This document shows, one piece after another, positions 8,505-17,758 of a DNA stretch of 64,000 nt. The DNA is from Mycolicibacterium neworleansense (GTDB taxonomy: Bacteria; Actinomycetota; Actinomycetes; Mycobacteriales; Mycobacteriaceae). The notes below the pieces were generated by a model. It made no database searches, had not been told where the DNA came from, and saw only the letters and a program-made list of their open reading frames with translations. Numbering within the stretch: position 1 is the stretch's first letter; each line of letters begins with the position of its first letter. Both the position numbers and the translations under genes were made by a program. The DNA lies in NCBI RefSeq assembly GCF_001245615.1, contig NZ_CWKH01000001.1, positions 1,240,001 to 1,304,000 of the forward strand, given 5' to 3'.

Positions 8505-8548
8505 TACATATCGTTTGTGGGCCAGTTGGTTCCAGGGCCGAATGTCAC
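8505..8548 (-). promoter_or_regulatory. DosR-like box and -10 for the FHA gene
   Basis: Core GGGCCGAATGTCAC (8535-8548) matches 12 of 14 bases of the strong core at 30595. On the minus strand, TATGTA begins exactly 38 nt from the first base of the core, the spacing seen at other boxes in this window. The promoter would read into the FHA leader. Confidence 0.5.
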
Positions 8549-8696
8549 TTCATCGGAAGTTCCAACACAACACGACCACCGTCCACAGTCCATGGGGAGA
8601 TCTACCGCATGACACCTGCCGTAGGAGCACCGGGCGCAGTGTCGGTCCTCTGCCGTACCGCTGAACAGCCCCATGCTGTGGTCCTAGAATTTGAGT

Positions 8697-9557
8697 ATGG
8701 GTGCAGCATCCAAAGACGGACCGGTCAAGAAGAAGTCGTCGCTCAGCGGCCAGAAGAAGCTCTCGAACAAGGTGTATGAGGCTGAATTGTTCCGCCTGCA
8801 AACTGAATTCGTGAAGGTCCAGGAGTGGGTCAGACATACCGGTGCGCGCATCGTGGTGATATTCGAAGGCCGCGACGCCGCGGGTAAAGGCGGCACCATC
8901 AAGCGGATCACCGAGTACCTCAGTCCGCGGATCGCGCGGGTGGCCGCGCTCCCGGCACCAACCGAGCGCGAACGGGGCGAGTGGTACTTCCAGCGATACA
9001 TCGCGCACCTGCCCGCGAAGGGTGAGATCGTGCTGTTCGACCGCTCCTGGTACAACCGAGCAGGCGTCGAACAGGTCATGGGCTTTTGCACGCCGCAAGA
9101 GCATCAACTCTTCCTGCGCCAGACACCGATCTTTGAACAGATGCTGGTCGAAGACGGCATTCTGCTGCGCAAGTACTGGTTCTCGGTATCCAACGAAGAA
9201 CAATTGCGACGGTTCAAGTCGAGACGGAACGACCCCGTCCGGCAGTGGAAGCTCTCGCCAATGGATCTGGAATCGGTGTACCGCTGGGAGGACTACTCGC
9301 GAGCCAAGGACCAGATGATGGTTCACACCGATACACCTCAAAGCCCGTGGTACATAGTCGAATCCGATATCAAGAAGCATGCGCGGCTCAATATGATGGC
9401 CCATCTGCTGTCCACCATCGATCATCATGACGTGGAGCGGTCGACAGTGACGCTCCCGGAACAGCCTGTGCAAGCAGCCGACTACCGACGGCCGTCTCGC
9501 GATTTGTCCCGATACGTCGACGATTACGTGGCGACTCTGACCGGGGACCGCGAGTAG
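8697..9557 (+). CDS. ppk2: Polyphosphate kinase 2 (PPK2)
   Basis: A 286-residue, single-domain class I PPK2. Walker A is FEGRDAAGKGGTIKRI (about 55-70), Walker B is EIVLFDRSWYNRAG, and the lid region is RRNDPVRQWKLSPMDLES; all are typical. It transfers phosphate between polyphosphate and nucleoside diphosphates. The sequence TAGAAT at 8685-8690, 6 bp before ATG 8697, looks like a -10 placed for a leaderless or near-leaderless transcript. TTG 8691 is an in-frame alternative start. It is convergent with the GAF-ANTAR gene. Confidence 0.92.
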   Translation: MGAASKDGPVKKKSSLSGQKKLSNKVYEAELFRLQTEFVKVQEWVRHTGARIVVIFEGRDAAGKGGTIKRITEYLSPRIARVAALPAPTERERGEWYFQRYIAHLPAKGEIVLFDRSWYNRAGVEQVMGFCTPQEHQLFLRQTPIFEQMLVEDGILLRKYWFSVSNEEQLRRFKSRRNDPVRQWKLSPMDLESVYRWEDYSRAKDQMMVHTDTPQSPWYIVESDIKKHARLNMMAHLLSTIDHHDVERSTVTLPEQPVQAADYRRPSRDLSRYVDDYVATLTGDRE

Positions 9558-9665
9558 CGCGGGCACACTACCGTCACGTGCACGTCGCTCGATGGCCGGT
9601 TCGACGTGGAGCCGCCTCCGACCCAGCAGACAGGCAGCACGCAATCACGGGACTTCTCACCGGCC

Positions 9666-10403
9666 TCAGGATGGTCCGGGGGCTACCCGGTCGAGACGGA
9701 TTGTGAATCGTCGTTCAACCACAGCCCGGCCGGCATCCGCCAGGGTGAGATCGTGGCCGAAGGCGTATGCGCGCAAGCGCACCAAGGCATCCACGACCGT
9801 GATGCCCAACTGATTGGCAGTCAGTGCGATCGCCTGATGGACTTCCGAACGCCACAGAGCCGGCTCTTCTCCAGGATCGATGCCCACACCCAGCGGCGGA
9901 GTAATCCCGCTACGGATGTCGATCGCCAGTGCCAGCGCTGTGTCAGCGTACAGCAGGGCGTCGAGCAACTGCTGGTGCCCCAGATCGACCGGACTGTCAT
10001 GGACGAGGTCAAAGACACCCAATGGAACTGCCCCCAATGCCAGCGGAAGGCTGAACATGGCCTGCACTCCCCGACCAACCGCCTCAGCGGCAAAAACCGG
10101 CCAGCGGTGCCTGCTTCTGAGGGAACTCAGATCCTCGGCGAGAATAGGCCATCCCGATTCCAGCGCATCAATGCCAGGCCCCTCGCCGACCTTGGCTTGC
10201 AGCTCTTCTAACTCACGAACTTGCTGACTGGTGGTAGACGCCAGCTCGAGCGTGGACCGGCCCGTAGTGAGCAGCAGGCTGGCACCGCTGACGCCGAGTT
10301 CACCGGCACAGACCGAACATGCCAGATGTGGCGACAGCGAGCCGGCCTCTTCCCGCGCACGACTTGTGAGCGATGTCCAAATCCGCACAACGTTAACTTT
10401 ATG
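9666..10403 (-). CDS. GAF-ANTAR transcription antiterminator
   Basis: A 245-residue protein with an N-terminal GAF domain (about 20-160: LEELQAKVGEGPGIDAL, FSLPLALGAVPLGVFDLVHD) and a C-terminal ANTAR helix bundle (VHQAIALTANQLGITVVDAL, then RLRAYAFGHDLTLADAGRAV). ANTAR domains bind dual hairpins in nascent RNA to prevent termination. The GAF domain probably senses a ligand. The ATG at 10403 gives the N-terminus usual for this family (VVRIWTSLTSRAREEAG). GTG 10448 is possible. Divergent from the CBS gene, with two DosR-like boxes in between. Confidence 0.85.
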   Translation of the reverse strand, partial: HKVNVVRIWTSLTSRAREEAGSLSPHLACSVCAGELGVSGASLLLTTGRSTLELASTTSQQVRELEELQAKVGEGPGIDALESGWPILAEDLSSLRSRHRWPVFAAEAVGRGVQAMFSLPLALGAVPLGVFDLVHDSPVDLGHQQLLDALLYADTALALAIDIRSGITPPLGVGIDPGEEPALWRSEVHQAIALTANQLGITVVDALVRLRAYAFGHDLTLADAGRAVVERRFTIRLDRVAPGPS

Positions 10404-10676
10404 CATCGCAGCCCATTCCGATGTCGATACGTGGCCCGCACTAGACACCCTGGCCTGGTCCCAGCGGCCGAGGCGATGATTGACACTCCCACATCGGGGG
10501 TGTTCGCGACGTCGATTACGAAGGCGAGAGGACTTAAGTCCCCTCTAAAGTTTCGAACGTCCCGTATCACTGCAACGGGACGGTGTGCGTTTGATGCCCC
10601 GCCGCGGCACAGGAAATGGCCGACTAGAAGACTTAAGTCCCTATCCGCGGCCGCTGCGGGATGCCACCATCGTGCC
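10404..10676. promoter_or_regulatory. Divergent promoter region with two DosR boxes
   Basis: Cores AGGACTTAAGTCCC (10529-10542) and AAGACTTAAGTCCC (10628-10641) both contain the strict palindrome GACTTAAGTC. The second is followed at 37 nt by CACCAT (10665-10670), which would start transcription at about the ATG of the CBS gene. The box nearer the GAF-ANTAR gene has no obvious -10 at the same spacing on that side. Confidence 0.75.
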
Positions 10677-11090
10677 ATGGTCAATGTTCTCTCAGCCGGC
10701 TTGATCTCTGTCGCGGATCTCATCGGTGATTCAGTGGTTCGGGTGCCCTCCGACGCGACAGTCGCGACGGCAGCGGAGACCATGGCCGAGGCCGGAATCG
10801 GCGCGGTGGTGGTCGGCGACCAGGACCGGCCCGTGGCACTGGTGAGCGAACGTGACGCGATACGCGTCATCGCCGCCCATCGGGATCCAGCTTCGGTTCC
10901 CGCAATCGACGTGGCGAGCACGAATCTGGTCTGGTGCGAGGCTACCGATACCGTCGAACAAGTGGCCGTTCGGATGACCGACCGTCACATCCGGCACATC
11001 CTGGTAGAACGTGCTGGTGTGTTGGTGGGTATCGTCTCCGCCCGTGACCTGCTCGGTGTCTATGCGGCGGAGGCCAACCCCGTGGTGTGA
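10677..11090 (+). CDS. CBS-domain protein (Hrp1-like)
   Basis: A 137-residue protein made of two CBS motifs (about 10-65 and 75-130), with VVVGDQDRPVALVSERDAIR and HILVERAGVLVGIVSARDLL. It resembles Hrp1 (Rv2626c), one of the most strongly DosR-induced proteins in M. tuberculosis. Such stand-alone CBS pairs bind adenine nucleotides or metals. A DosR box at 10628 with a -10 ending 6 bp before the ATG suggests a leaderless, hypoxia-induced transcript. Confidence 0.88.
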   Translation: MVNVLSAGLISVADLIGDSVVRVPSDATVATAAETMAEAGIGAVVVGDQDRPVALVSERDAIRVIAAHRDPASVPAIDVASTNLVWCEATDTVEQVAVRMTDRHIRHILVERAGVLVGIVSARDLLGVYAAEANPVV

Positions 11091-11161
11091 GCTCGTCGGC
11101 TGAGTGGCGCATCGGTGCACGGCGTTGGATCTGGAACCGCCACTTTGCCTTTCGCACGCGG

Positions 11162-11965
11162 TCAGGTTGTTCTCAGCGTTGCCAGTGCGTGTATGAACAG
11201 ATCGTTGGCCGGAGTCGGGTCGATGTCACGGAGTGGCTCGGCATTGATCTGGCCGGTGAGAGTGACGGTGACCGAGTGCAGATCGTCGAGCAGCGCTCGA
11301 TAGACGTAGCGGACAGAGTCGATGCTGGGTCCGGTGCCGTCAGTGATGGTGTAGCGGACCCGCACGGCCTGGCTCGATTTCACTGCTACTCCCTCCGGGA
11401 TCGGGGGTAATGCAACCGAGCCGGTGAAGCCCTGGATGAGGCCCGCCTTGTAGAACACCACCGCGTCGCAGTGTGCGGGCAAGTCTCGGACGGGTATCGG
11501 CTTCGGCGAGACCAAGGCGGTTACTTCCAGCAGGCGGTCCTGCGTTCTTCCGGTAAGGCTGTCGACGACAGCCCCTGTGGGTGGTGATTCGCCGCCGTTC
11601 CACTCGGCCGGGTTGGCGCAGTTTGCCGGGATGACGGTGGCGCCGTCCGTCAAGTTCTCCTGCCTACGAAAAGGCTGTTCGGTCACGTCAGTGGCATCGG
11701 CAAAGCCCAGCTGGAACCCAGAGGGGAACTGGGCAGCGAGATCCACCAACTTGATCAGCCACTGCCTGTCAATTGCCACGGACGTACCGCTGTTTTTGAC
11801 ATGGCTGTTCAGCTCCCAGCCCGCAAGTCCTGACAGCGGCGGGACGAGGATAGTCGCGGTGGCGAGCAGAACCCAACCTCTCCGAGACAAACGTGGCCGT
11901 TTCTCAGAGGCGGTATCGTCGCCTTCTGAACGGAGCGCGGAGTCGGAATCCGCTGTGTCAGACAA
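11162..11965 (-). CDS. Membrane-anchored mycobacterial protein, DUF5642-like
   Basis: A 267-residue protein with an acidic cytosolic tail, one membrane helix (about 30-50, WVLLATATILVPPLSGLAGW) and an extracytoplasmic domain of about 210 residues with two or three cysteines. The layout and the PLPPIPEG/TITDGTGP-type segments resemble DUF5642 proteins of mycobacteria, which have no known function. The gene is convergent with the CBS gene. Its upstream region is shared divergently with the desaturase. Confidence 0.6.
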   Translation of the reverse strand: MSDTADSDSALRSEGDDTASEKRPRLSRRGWVLLATATILVPPLSGLAGWELNSHVKNSGTSVAIDRQWLIKLVDLAAQFPSGFQLGFADATDVTEQPFRRQENLTDGATVIPANCANPAEWNGGESPPTGAVVDSLTGRTQDRLLEVTALVSPKPIPVRDLPAHCDAVVFYKAGLIQGFTGSVALPPIPEGVAVKSSQAVRVRYTITDGTGPSIDSVRYVYRALLDDLHSVTVTLTGQINAEPLRDIDPTPANDLFIHALATLRTT

Positions 11966-12285
11966 TGTTTGTTCAGCCTCCTGTGGATATCTCGGCGGGT
12001 CTGAGGGCGTCCTTCATGGTGGATAGGACCGCGCGTGCCGGAGCGGTGGAACTGTCAACTGCGCCCGCACCGCTTGCCGCATGCCTTCTGACTACCCTCA
12101 GTGCGCGTAGGGGCGCCAGGGCCGAAAGTCCTGATCTGGCAATCACATACTGGAACGAAGCGCGGACGTCTCTGTTAGGAACAGGCCTCCCCGCAAAACC
12201 GAGCGATGACAAAAGTCCCTACCCGCGCCCCAACAGGACCCGTTAAATGAAACTGCAAGTAACAGGTACGGGCTCAGGAGGGACT
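11966..12285. promoter_or_regulatory. Promoter region of the desaturase with two DosR-like boxes
   Basis: Core GGGCCGAAAGTCCT (12119-12132) differs by one base from the strong core at 30595. Core ATGACAAAAGTCCC (12206-12219) has one good half. TTAAAT at 12243-12248 starts 37 nt from the second core and would give a start point near 12255, downstream of ATG 12247. No other gene is seen here. Confidence 0.65.
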
Positions 12286-13254
12286 TTGCCGAAGGACTCG
12301 AACGATCTGCGATTGCTGAAAGAACTGGAACCGGTGGCAGAGCGCCTGCTCAACAGGCATCTGTCGATGATGAAGGAATGGAGTCCGCACGACTACATTC
12401 CGTGGTCGGACGGCAAGAACTACTACGCCCTGGGTGGTCAGGATTGGCACCCGGACCAGTCTCAGTTGTCGGAGGTCGCCAGGCTCGCGATGGTGGTAAA
12501 CCTGCTCACCGAAGACAACCTGCCCTCCTATCACCGCGAGATTGCGATGAATATGGGCATGGACGGCGCCTGGGGCCAGTGGGTCAACCGCTGGACGGCT
12601 GAAGAGAACCGGCACAGCATGGCGCTGCGCGACTACCTCGTGGTGACGCGAAACAGCGACCCGATCGAACTCGAAGAACTTCGCGTCGAGCAGATCACCC
12701 GCGGCTTCTCCCCCGGTCAGAACCAGCAGGGAAACCTGTTCGCCGACAGCCTCTTCGATTCCGTCCTATACGTGAGCTTCCAGGAACTGGCCACCCGGGT
12801 GTCACACCGCAACACCGGCAAGGCCTGCAATGACCCGATTGCCGATCAACTGCTGCAACGAGTTTCGGCCGACGAGAATCTGCACATGCTGTTCTACCGC
12901 GACGTCTCCGCGGCGGGGTTCGAACTCGCACCGAATCAGGCCATCGCTTCGGTGTACCGGATTCTCAACAACTTCACGATGCCGGGTTACACCATTCCAG
13001 CGTTTCGCCGCAAGGCTGTGACCATTGCGGTTGGTGGCATCTACGATCCGCGCGTCCACCTGGAGGAGATCGTGATGCCTCAGCTCAGGAAGTGGCGCAT
13101 CTTCGAACGCGAGGATTTCACCGGCGACGGAGCGCGGGCGCGGGACGATCTGGGTGTCTTGGTCGAGAAGCTCGAAGAATCCTGCGTGAAGTTCGATGCG
13201 GCCAAGGAGCGCCGGCTCAGCCGTGCAGCTCGCCATGCCGAAAGACCGGCTTGA
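12286..13254 (+). CDS. Acyl-[ACP] desaturase, DesA1-like
   Basis: A 322-residue diiron desaturase. The two iron-binding ExxH motifs are visible (TAEENRHSMALRDYL and SADENLHMLFYRD), with the DesA1-typical HDYIPWSDGKNYYALGGQDW block. DesA enzymes use O2 and electrons to desaturate acyl-ACP for mycolic acid precursors. I place the start at TTG 12286 because AGGAGG sits 5 nt before it, the N-terminus MPKDSNDLRLL then matches the family, and a likely -10 overlaps the ATG at 12247, which would put that codon outside the transcript. Confidence 0.9.
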   Translation: MPKDSNDLRLLKELEPVAERLLNRHLSMMKEWSPHDYIPWSDGKNYYALGGQDWHPDQSQLSEVARLAMVVNLLTEDNLPSYHREIAMNMGMDGAWGQWVNRWTAEENRHSMALRDYLVVTRNSDPIELEELRVEQITRGFSPGQNQQGNLFADSLFDSVLYVSFQELATRVSHRNTGKACNDPIADQLLQRVSADENLHMLFYRDVSAAGFELAPNQAIASVYRILNNFTMPGYTIPAFRRKAVTIAVGGIYDPRVHLEEIVMPQLRKWRIFEREDFTGDGARARDDLGVLVEKLEESCVKFDAAKERRLSRAARHAERPA

Positions 13255-13339
13255 CCGACGGTAGCGGGACAAGCATTGTGCAGGTTGGCTTGTGGGTGGG
13301 CCGGATCACCGGCAGTCGTCATTCCGGGTCACGGCGTCG

Positions 13340-13368
13340 ACAGGGAACCGCCCCACGGCGTTCCCTGT
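13340..13368. terminator. Bidirectional terminator hairpin
   Basis: Perfect 9-bp arms ACAGGGAAC/GTTCCCTGT with an 11-nt loop between the convergent desaturase and FAD-dehydrogenase genes. No long U-tract. Confidence 0.65.
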
Positions 13369-13377
13369 GGCCGAACC

Positions 13378-15066
13378 TCAGAGTGAGTCTGCCGCGGCCC
13401 GCCCAGCCGTACGACCAGTGAACAGACAGCCACCGAGGAACGTCCCCTCCAGCGCGTTGTACCCGTGTAGCCCTCCGCCTCCGAAGCCGGCGACTTCACC
13501 GGCCGCATAGAGCCCGTCAATAGGTTGCCCGTCCAGTCCGAGCGCGCGTGAGCGAAGATCGGTTTGGATGCCGCCCAGCGTCTTTCGCGTCATGGTGTGC
13601 AGTTGCACGCCGATCAACGGCCCGGCCTTTGGGTCCAGGATCCGGTGCGGGACGGCGGTGCGGGTCAAACGATCTCCGGCATAACGTCGCGAATTGCGGA
13701 TGCCTTGGACTTGTGCGTCTTTGCTGAACGGGTTGGCCACCTGCAGATCGCGCGCCTCGATTTGTGCCCGAACCAGAGAGGGGTCGATCAGGGGCTCATC
13801 GGTCATTCGGTTCATGGCCGCCACGAGCTGGTCGAGTGTCCTGGCCACCACGAAGTCTGGGCCATGACGCTTGAATGCCTCGACAGCCCTGGGTGCCCTG
13901 GTGTTGAGCAGGCGGTCTCGGACCACTGCCCCGACGCTCTTCTTGGTGATGTCGAGGTTCTGTTCGGAACCAGACAGCGCGAACTCTTCCTCGATGATCT
14001 TCTGGTTGAGTATGAACCACGAATGGTCGTAGGCGGCGATATCGGGATCCGTGCGCAGATGGCGCAGGGTGCCGAGGGTGTCGTAGCCCGGCAGATACGG
14101 TTCGGGCAGTCGTCGCCCCAGGGCATCGAACCACATCGACGACGGCCCGGGCAGAATGCGGATCGCGTGATGGGGCCAGACCGGACTCCAGTCGCGTACC
14201 CCTTCGGTGTAGTGCCACATGCGGTCGCGGTTGACCAGTCGCGCACCGGAATCGGCGGCAATGGTGAGCATGCGACCATCGACGTGGGCGGGAACACCGG
14301 TGATCATGTTCTTCGGTGGACTGCCAAGGGATTTTGGCCAGAACTGACGCACCATCTCCTGGTTCCCGCCGATACCGCCGGCCGCGAGGATGACCGCCGC
14401 GGCGGTGAGTTCGAACTCGCCATGCGGATCCCGATTTGTCGAGACGCCTCGAGGGGACGTGTCGGGCGCCAGCACTGTGCCACGCACGCCGACAACCGCT
14501 CCCGAGTTGACGAGTAGCTCATCGACACGGTGCCGGTGGTAAAACCTTACGTGTCTGTCGATCTCGGCCTGTCTGGCCAAGTTGACGAACGGTGCCACCA
14601 AACCAGGGCCGGCGCCCCAGACGATGTGAAATCGAGGCACCGAGTTGCCATGTCCACTGGCACACAGGTCGCCACGCTCCGCCCATCCCACGCTTGGCAG
14701 GAATCTCACACCGTGACTGGCCAGCCACGGCCGCAATTCCCCCGCGGCGAATTCCACATAGGCTCGGGCCCATCTGTTCGCCCAAAGATCCTGGTCGTCA
14801 AGACGATCGAACTGGGCACTGCCCTGCCAGTCCGCCCAGGCAAGCGCAACCGTGTCCCTCACTCTGAGACGCCGTTGCTCAGGACTGTCGACCAGAAAGA
14901 TTCCACCCAGCGACCAGAAGGCTTGTCCACCCAAGTTGGCGGGTCCTTCCTGATCGACCAGGGCAACCTTCTTGCCCCGCCTGGTCAGTTCGTGGACAGC
15001 GGCCAGACCTGCTAAGCCAGCACCGATGACAATAACGTCTGCATCCACCGGACGTACCTTCCACAC
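13378..15066 (-). CDS. FAD-binding dehydrogenase (3-ketosteroid dehydrogenase-like)
   Basis: A 562-residue flavoprotein of the fumarate reductase/KstD superfamily. The FAD-binding site is VIVIGAGLAGLAAVHELTRR at the N-terminus, and the C-terminal closing motif is GLYAAGEVAGFGGGGLHGYN. It resembles the Rv0785 group rather than true KstD, so the substrate is uncertain; steroid or other cyclic ketone is a guess from the neighbouring KshA/HsaA genes. GTG 15066 or GTG 15048 (which gives VDADVIVIG) may be the start. A weak DosR-like core lies at 15080-15093. Confidence 0.8.
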   Translation of the reverse strand: MWKVRPVDADVIVIGAGLAGLAAVHELTRRGKKVALVDQEGPANLGGQAFWSLGGIFLVDSPEQRRLRVRDTVALAWADWQGSAQFDRLDDQDLWANRWARAYVEFAAGELRPWLASHGVRFLPSVGWAERGDLCASGHGNSVPRFHIVWGAGPGLVAPFVNLARQAEIDRHVRFYHRHRVDELLVNSGAVVGVRGTVLAPDTSPRGVSTNRDPHGEFELTAAAVILAAGGIGGNQEMVRQFWPKSLGSPPKNMITGVPAHVDGRMLTIAADSGARLVNRDRMWHYTEGVRDWSPVWPHHAIRILPGPSSMWFDALGRRLPEPYLPGYDTLGTLRHLRTDPDIAAYDHSWFILNQKIIEEEFALSGSEQNLDITKKSVGAVVRDRLLNTRAPRAVEAFKRHGPDFVVARTLDQLVAAMNRMTDEPLIDPSLVRAQIEARDLQVANPFSKDAQVQGIRNSRRYAGDRLTRTAVPHRILDPKAGPLIGVQLHTMTRKTLGGIQTDLRSRALGLDGQPIDGLYAAGEVAGFGGGGLHGYNALEGTFLGGCLFTGRTAGRAAADSL

Positions 15067-15120
15067 ATCAATGCCACATAGGCCAAAAGGCGTTGGGACG
15101 GTGTTATTTTCGATCAGGTC

Positions 15121-15714
15121 TCAACGTTGCTTCCCGCTGAGCCCTCCGGTATCGCTTTTCAGCAACCGCAACTCGTCGTCCCACTTTCGATAACGCAGCC
15201 GCACCAACCACTGCTGCGTTAAGGACGCTGCCAGCCCAATCACGCCAATAGAAATCAGCCACACCGCAACTCCGATGGAAGCCGCGTCCACGCCGGCTTG
15301 CCAAGAAGGTGGTGGTGGGGGCACTTGCCGACCGGTGGAATCGACCAAGATATCGACCTGACTGCCCGCTTCCGCCGCGTGGCTCAGAAAGACTGAGCCA
15401 GAACGCTCTCCGAACGGGGTCGGCCAGCGAGCCGGTGTTTCGAACTGCCTTCCGGTCCTCCCGATCGCCTCCTTACTCGGGGCCGTCACGCGGGCCTGCA
15501 CGGTGTGGCGAGACGCCGCCTGTTGGGCATACAGATGTGATCGGCTGTCATGGGCCGCGGTGCTGATCGCGCCAGTGATTGCCGTCGCAGTCAGAATCAG
15601 AATGATGACCACGACGGCGCCGACCGCCTCCGCCCGGTCAGTCAGCCGAATTATGGGATTGGCGCCCAGCGCCCGCACGATCCAACAACGTCCGGCGCCG
15701 AAGGTGAAGTGCAT
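15121..15714 (-). CDS. Rv1733c-family membrane protein
   Basis: A 197-residue protein with a membrane helix after TDRAEAVGAVVVIILILTAT, a second one near residues 145-165 (ASIGVAVWLISIGVIGLAAS), and an extracytoplasmic loop containing RSHLYAQQAASRH and RSGSVFLSHAAEAGSQVDIL. It closely follows Rv1733c, a DosR-regulon membrane protein of unknown function. The start at 15714 has AAGGAGG 7 nt upstream, better supported than longer frames. DosR-like cores lie at 15812 and 15903. Confidence 0.82.
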   Translation of the reverse strand: MHFTFGAGRCWIVRALGANPIIRLTDRAEAVGAVVVIILILTATAITGAISTAAHDSRSHLYAQQAASRHTVQARVTAPSKEAIGRTGRQFETPARWPTPFGERSGSVFLSHAAEAGSQVDILVDSTGRQVPPPPPSWQAGVDAASIGVAVWLISIGVIGLAASLTQQWLVRLRYRKWDDELRLLKSDTGGLSGKQR

Positions 15715-15856
15715 CAACAGAAACCTCCTTGTTTGAATCCCGCCTTCCATCGTGCTGAGGCCCGCCGCACGATGGACAGAGGACAAAGGCCGCTCCATAC
15801 TCTGATTCTTGGGGACCTTCGGCGTCAGATCGATTACGAAAGACCCTATGCTGCAT
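15638..15856 (-). CDS. Possible small zinc-ribbon-like protein overlapping the Rv1733c-like gene
   Basis: ATG 15856 has a strong GGAGGAG seven bases upstream and opens a 72-residue frame with CPSCGGPQHDG, a possible zinc knuckle. The last third overlaps the Rv1733c-like gene in another frame, which argues against it. I list it because the ribosome binding site is unusually good and a DosR-like box lies about 50 bp upstream. Confidence 0.25.
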   Translation of the reverse strand: MQHRVFRNRSDAEGPQESEYGAAFVLCPSCGGPQHDGRRDSNKEVSVDALHLRRRTLLDRAGAGRQSHNSAD

Positions 15857-15916
15857 GGACTTTCTCCTCCAGAGCTCACCCTTTGACGACACGTCCCGAT
15901 AGAGGACTTATGGCCC
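15780..15916. promoter_or_regulatory. Cluster of DosR-like boxes between the Rv1733c-like gene and ctaD
   Basis: Three candidate cores: AGGACTTATGGCCC (15903-15916, good), GGGACCTTCGGCGT (15812-15825, one good half) and AGGACAAAGGCCGC (15780-15793, weak). On the plus strand AACAGT starts 38 nt from the first core, toward ctaD. On the minus strand TGAGCT starts 38 nt from it, toward the Rv1733c-like gene. The direction is therefore ambiguous, possibly both. Confidence 0.6.
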
Positions 15917-16057
15917 TTCCGTGCGGGGACCGAGCGAGAAACAGTGGATAGCCAACCGGACACCTTGCGGAAAGCGCCGCCAACTGCCTGATCCTGAGAA
16001 CCGCCGATTCAGCCCTTCGTCGGTGCGTGGGTGTGGGTATAGAGAGGAGATCTGTCA

Positions 16058-17758
16058 GTGACTGCCGAAGCCCCTCCAATCGGAGAACTCCAGGCACGTC
16101 GTCCGTTTCCGGAACGGACAGGCCCCAAGGGCAACCTGATCTACAAACTCATCACCACGACCGATCACAAGCTGATCGGCATCATGTACTGCGTCACGTG
16201 TTTCACGTTCTTCGGGATCGGCGGCGTGATGGCGCTATTGATGCGCACCGAACTGACCGAACCCGGGATGCAGTTCTTATCCAATGAGCAGTTCAACCAG
16301 CTGTTCACCATGCACGGCACGGTGATGCTGCTGTTCTATGCCACCCCGATCGTGTTCGGGTTCGCCAACCTGGTGCTCCCGCTGCAGATCGGCGCGCCCG
16401 ACGTGGCGTTCCCGCGGCTGAACGCCCTCTCATATTGGCTGTTCCTGTTCGGAGCGCTGATCGCCCTCGGCGGCTTCATCACCCCCGGTGGCGCAGCCGA
16501 TTTCGGCTGGACCGCCTACACCCCGCTCAGCGACGCCATTCACTCCCCCGGCGCCGGAGCGGACCTGTGGATCCTGGGAATCGCCGTCGGTGGTCTGGGC
16601 ACCATTCTCGGCGCGGTCAACATGATCACCACCGTGGTCTGCATGCGCGCCCCAGGTATGACGATGTTCCGGATGCCGATCTTCACCTGGAACATCCTGA
16701 TCACCTCCATGCTGGTGGTGATCGTGTTCCCCCTGCTGACCGCCGCGATGTTCGGACTGGCCGCCGACCGCCGGCTCGGCGCCCACATCTACGACCCCGC
16801 CAACGGCGGCCTCATGCTGTTCCAACATCTGTTCTGGTTCTTCGGCCACCCCGAGGTCTACGTCCTGGCCCTGCCGTTCTTCGGTGTCGTATCCGAGATC
16901 ATTCCGGTGTTCAGCCGCAAGCCGATCTTCGGTTACACCACACTGGTCTACGCCACCATCAGCATCGCCGCTCTGTCCGTGGCTGTTTGGGCGCACCACA
17001 TGTACGCCACCGGCGCGGTCCTGCTGCCGTTCTTCTCCTTCATGACGTTCCTGATCGCGGTGCCGACCGGCATCAAGTTCTTCAACTGGGTGGGCACCAT
17101 GTGGCGCGGCCAACTCACCTTCGAATCCCCGATGCTGTTCTCGATCGGCTTCCTGGTCACGTTCCTGCTGGGCGGTTTGTCCGGCGTGCTGCTGGCCAGC
17201 CCGCCGATCGACTTCCACGTCACCGAGAGCTATTTCGTCGTCGCGCACTTCCACTACACCCTGTTCGGCACCATCGTGTTCGCCACCTACGCCGGCGTGT
17301 ACTTCTGGTTCCCGAAGATGACCGGACGTCTGCTCGATGAACGCCTGGCGAAAGTGCATTTCTGGCTGACCTTCATCGGCTTCCACCTCACCTTCCTGGT
17401 GCAGCACTGGGTCGGTGACGAGGGCATGCCGCGCCGCTACGCCGACTACCTGCCCACCGATGGGTTCACCACATTGAATGTGGTCTCCACCATCGGATCC
17501 TTCATCCTGGGCATCTCGGTACTGCCGTTTGTGTGGAACGTGTTCAAGAGCTGGCGCTACGGCGAACCCGTCACCGTCGACGACCCCTGGGGCCACGGCA
17601 ACTCGCTGGAGTGGGCGACCTCCTGCCCGCCGCCGCGGCACAACTTCACCGAGCTGCCCCGCATCCGTTCGGAGCGCCCCGCATTCGAGTTGCACTACCC
17701 CCACATGGTCGAGCGGATGCGCCTCGAAGCCCACGTCGGCCACAACAACGAACCATGA
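16058..17758 (+). CDS. ctaD: Cytochrome c oxidase subunit I (CtaD paralogue)
   Basis: A 566-residue haem-copper oxidase subunit I with about 12 membrane helices. Visible ligands: TMHGTVM (low-spin haem), [10 protein letters not shown] (CuB His and cross-linked Tyr), WAHHMYATG (CuB) and [18 protein letters not shown] (haems). The length matches mycobacterial CtaD, which works in the bcc-aa3 supercomplex. No other subunit (ctaC, ctaE, ctaF, qcr) is nearby, so this is probably an extra copy. It overlaps nrdF by 4 bp. Start is GTG 16058, preceded by AGAGGAGA. DosR-like boxes lie upstream. Confidence 0.93.
   Translation: MTAEAPPIGELQARRPFPERTGPKGNLIYKLITTTDHKLIGIMYCVTCFTFFGIGGVMALLMRTELTEPGMQFLSNEQFNQLFTMHGTVMLLFYATPIVFGFANLVLPLQIGAPDVAFPRLNALSYWLFLFGALIALGGFITPGGAADFGWTAYTPLSDAIHSPGAGADLWILGIAVGGLGTILGAVNMITTVVCMRAPGMTMFRMPIFTWNILITSMLVVIVFPLLTAAMFGLAADRRLGAHIYDPANGGLMLFQHLFWFFGHPEVYVLALPFFGVVSEIIPVFSRKPIFGYTTLVYATISIAALSVAVWAHHMYATGAVLLPFFSFMTFLIAVPTGIKFFNWVGTMWRGQLTFESPMLFSIGFLVTFLLGGLSGVLLASPPIDFHVTESYFVVAHFHYTLFGTIVFATYAGVYFWFPKMTGRLLDERLAKVHFWLTFIGFHLTFLVQHWVGDEGMPRRYADYLPTDGFTTLNVVSTIGSFILGISVLPFVWNVFKSWRYGEPVTVDDPWGHGNSLEWATSCPPPRHNFTELPRIRSERPAFELHYPHMVERMRLEAHVGHNNEP

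Noticed and set aside
15080..15093. AGGCCAAAAGGCGT as the DosR box of the FAD-dehydrogenase gene
   Set aside because: The matching -10 position would lie inside the first codons, leaving no room for a transcript start before the coding region. Kept only as a weak candidate.
16430..17743. 437-residue minus-strand frame opposite ctaD
   Set aside because: Composition is extreme (Gly, His, Glu, Gln) and no motif is visible; ctaD explains the stretch.
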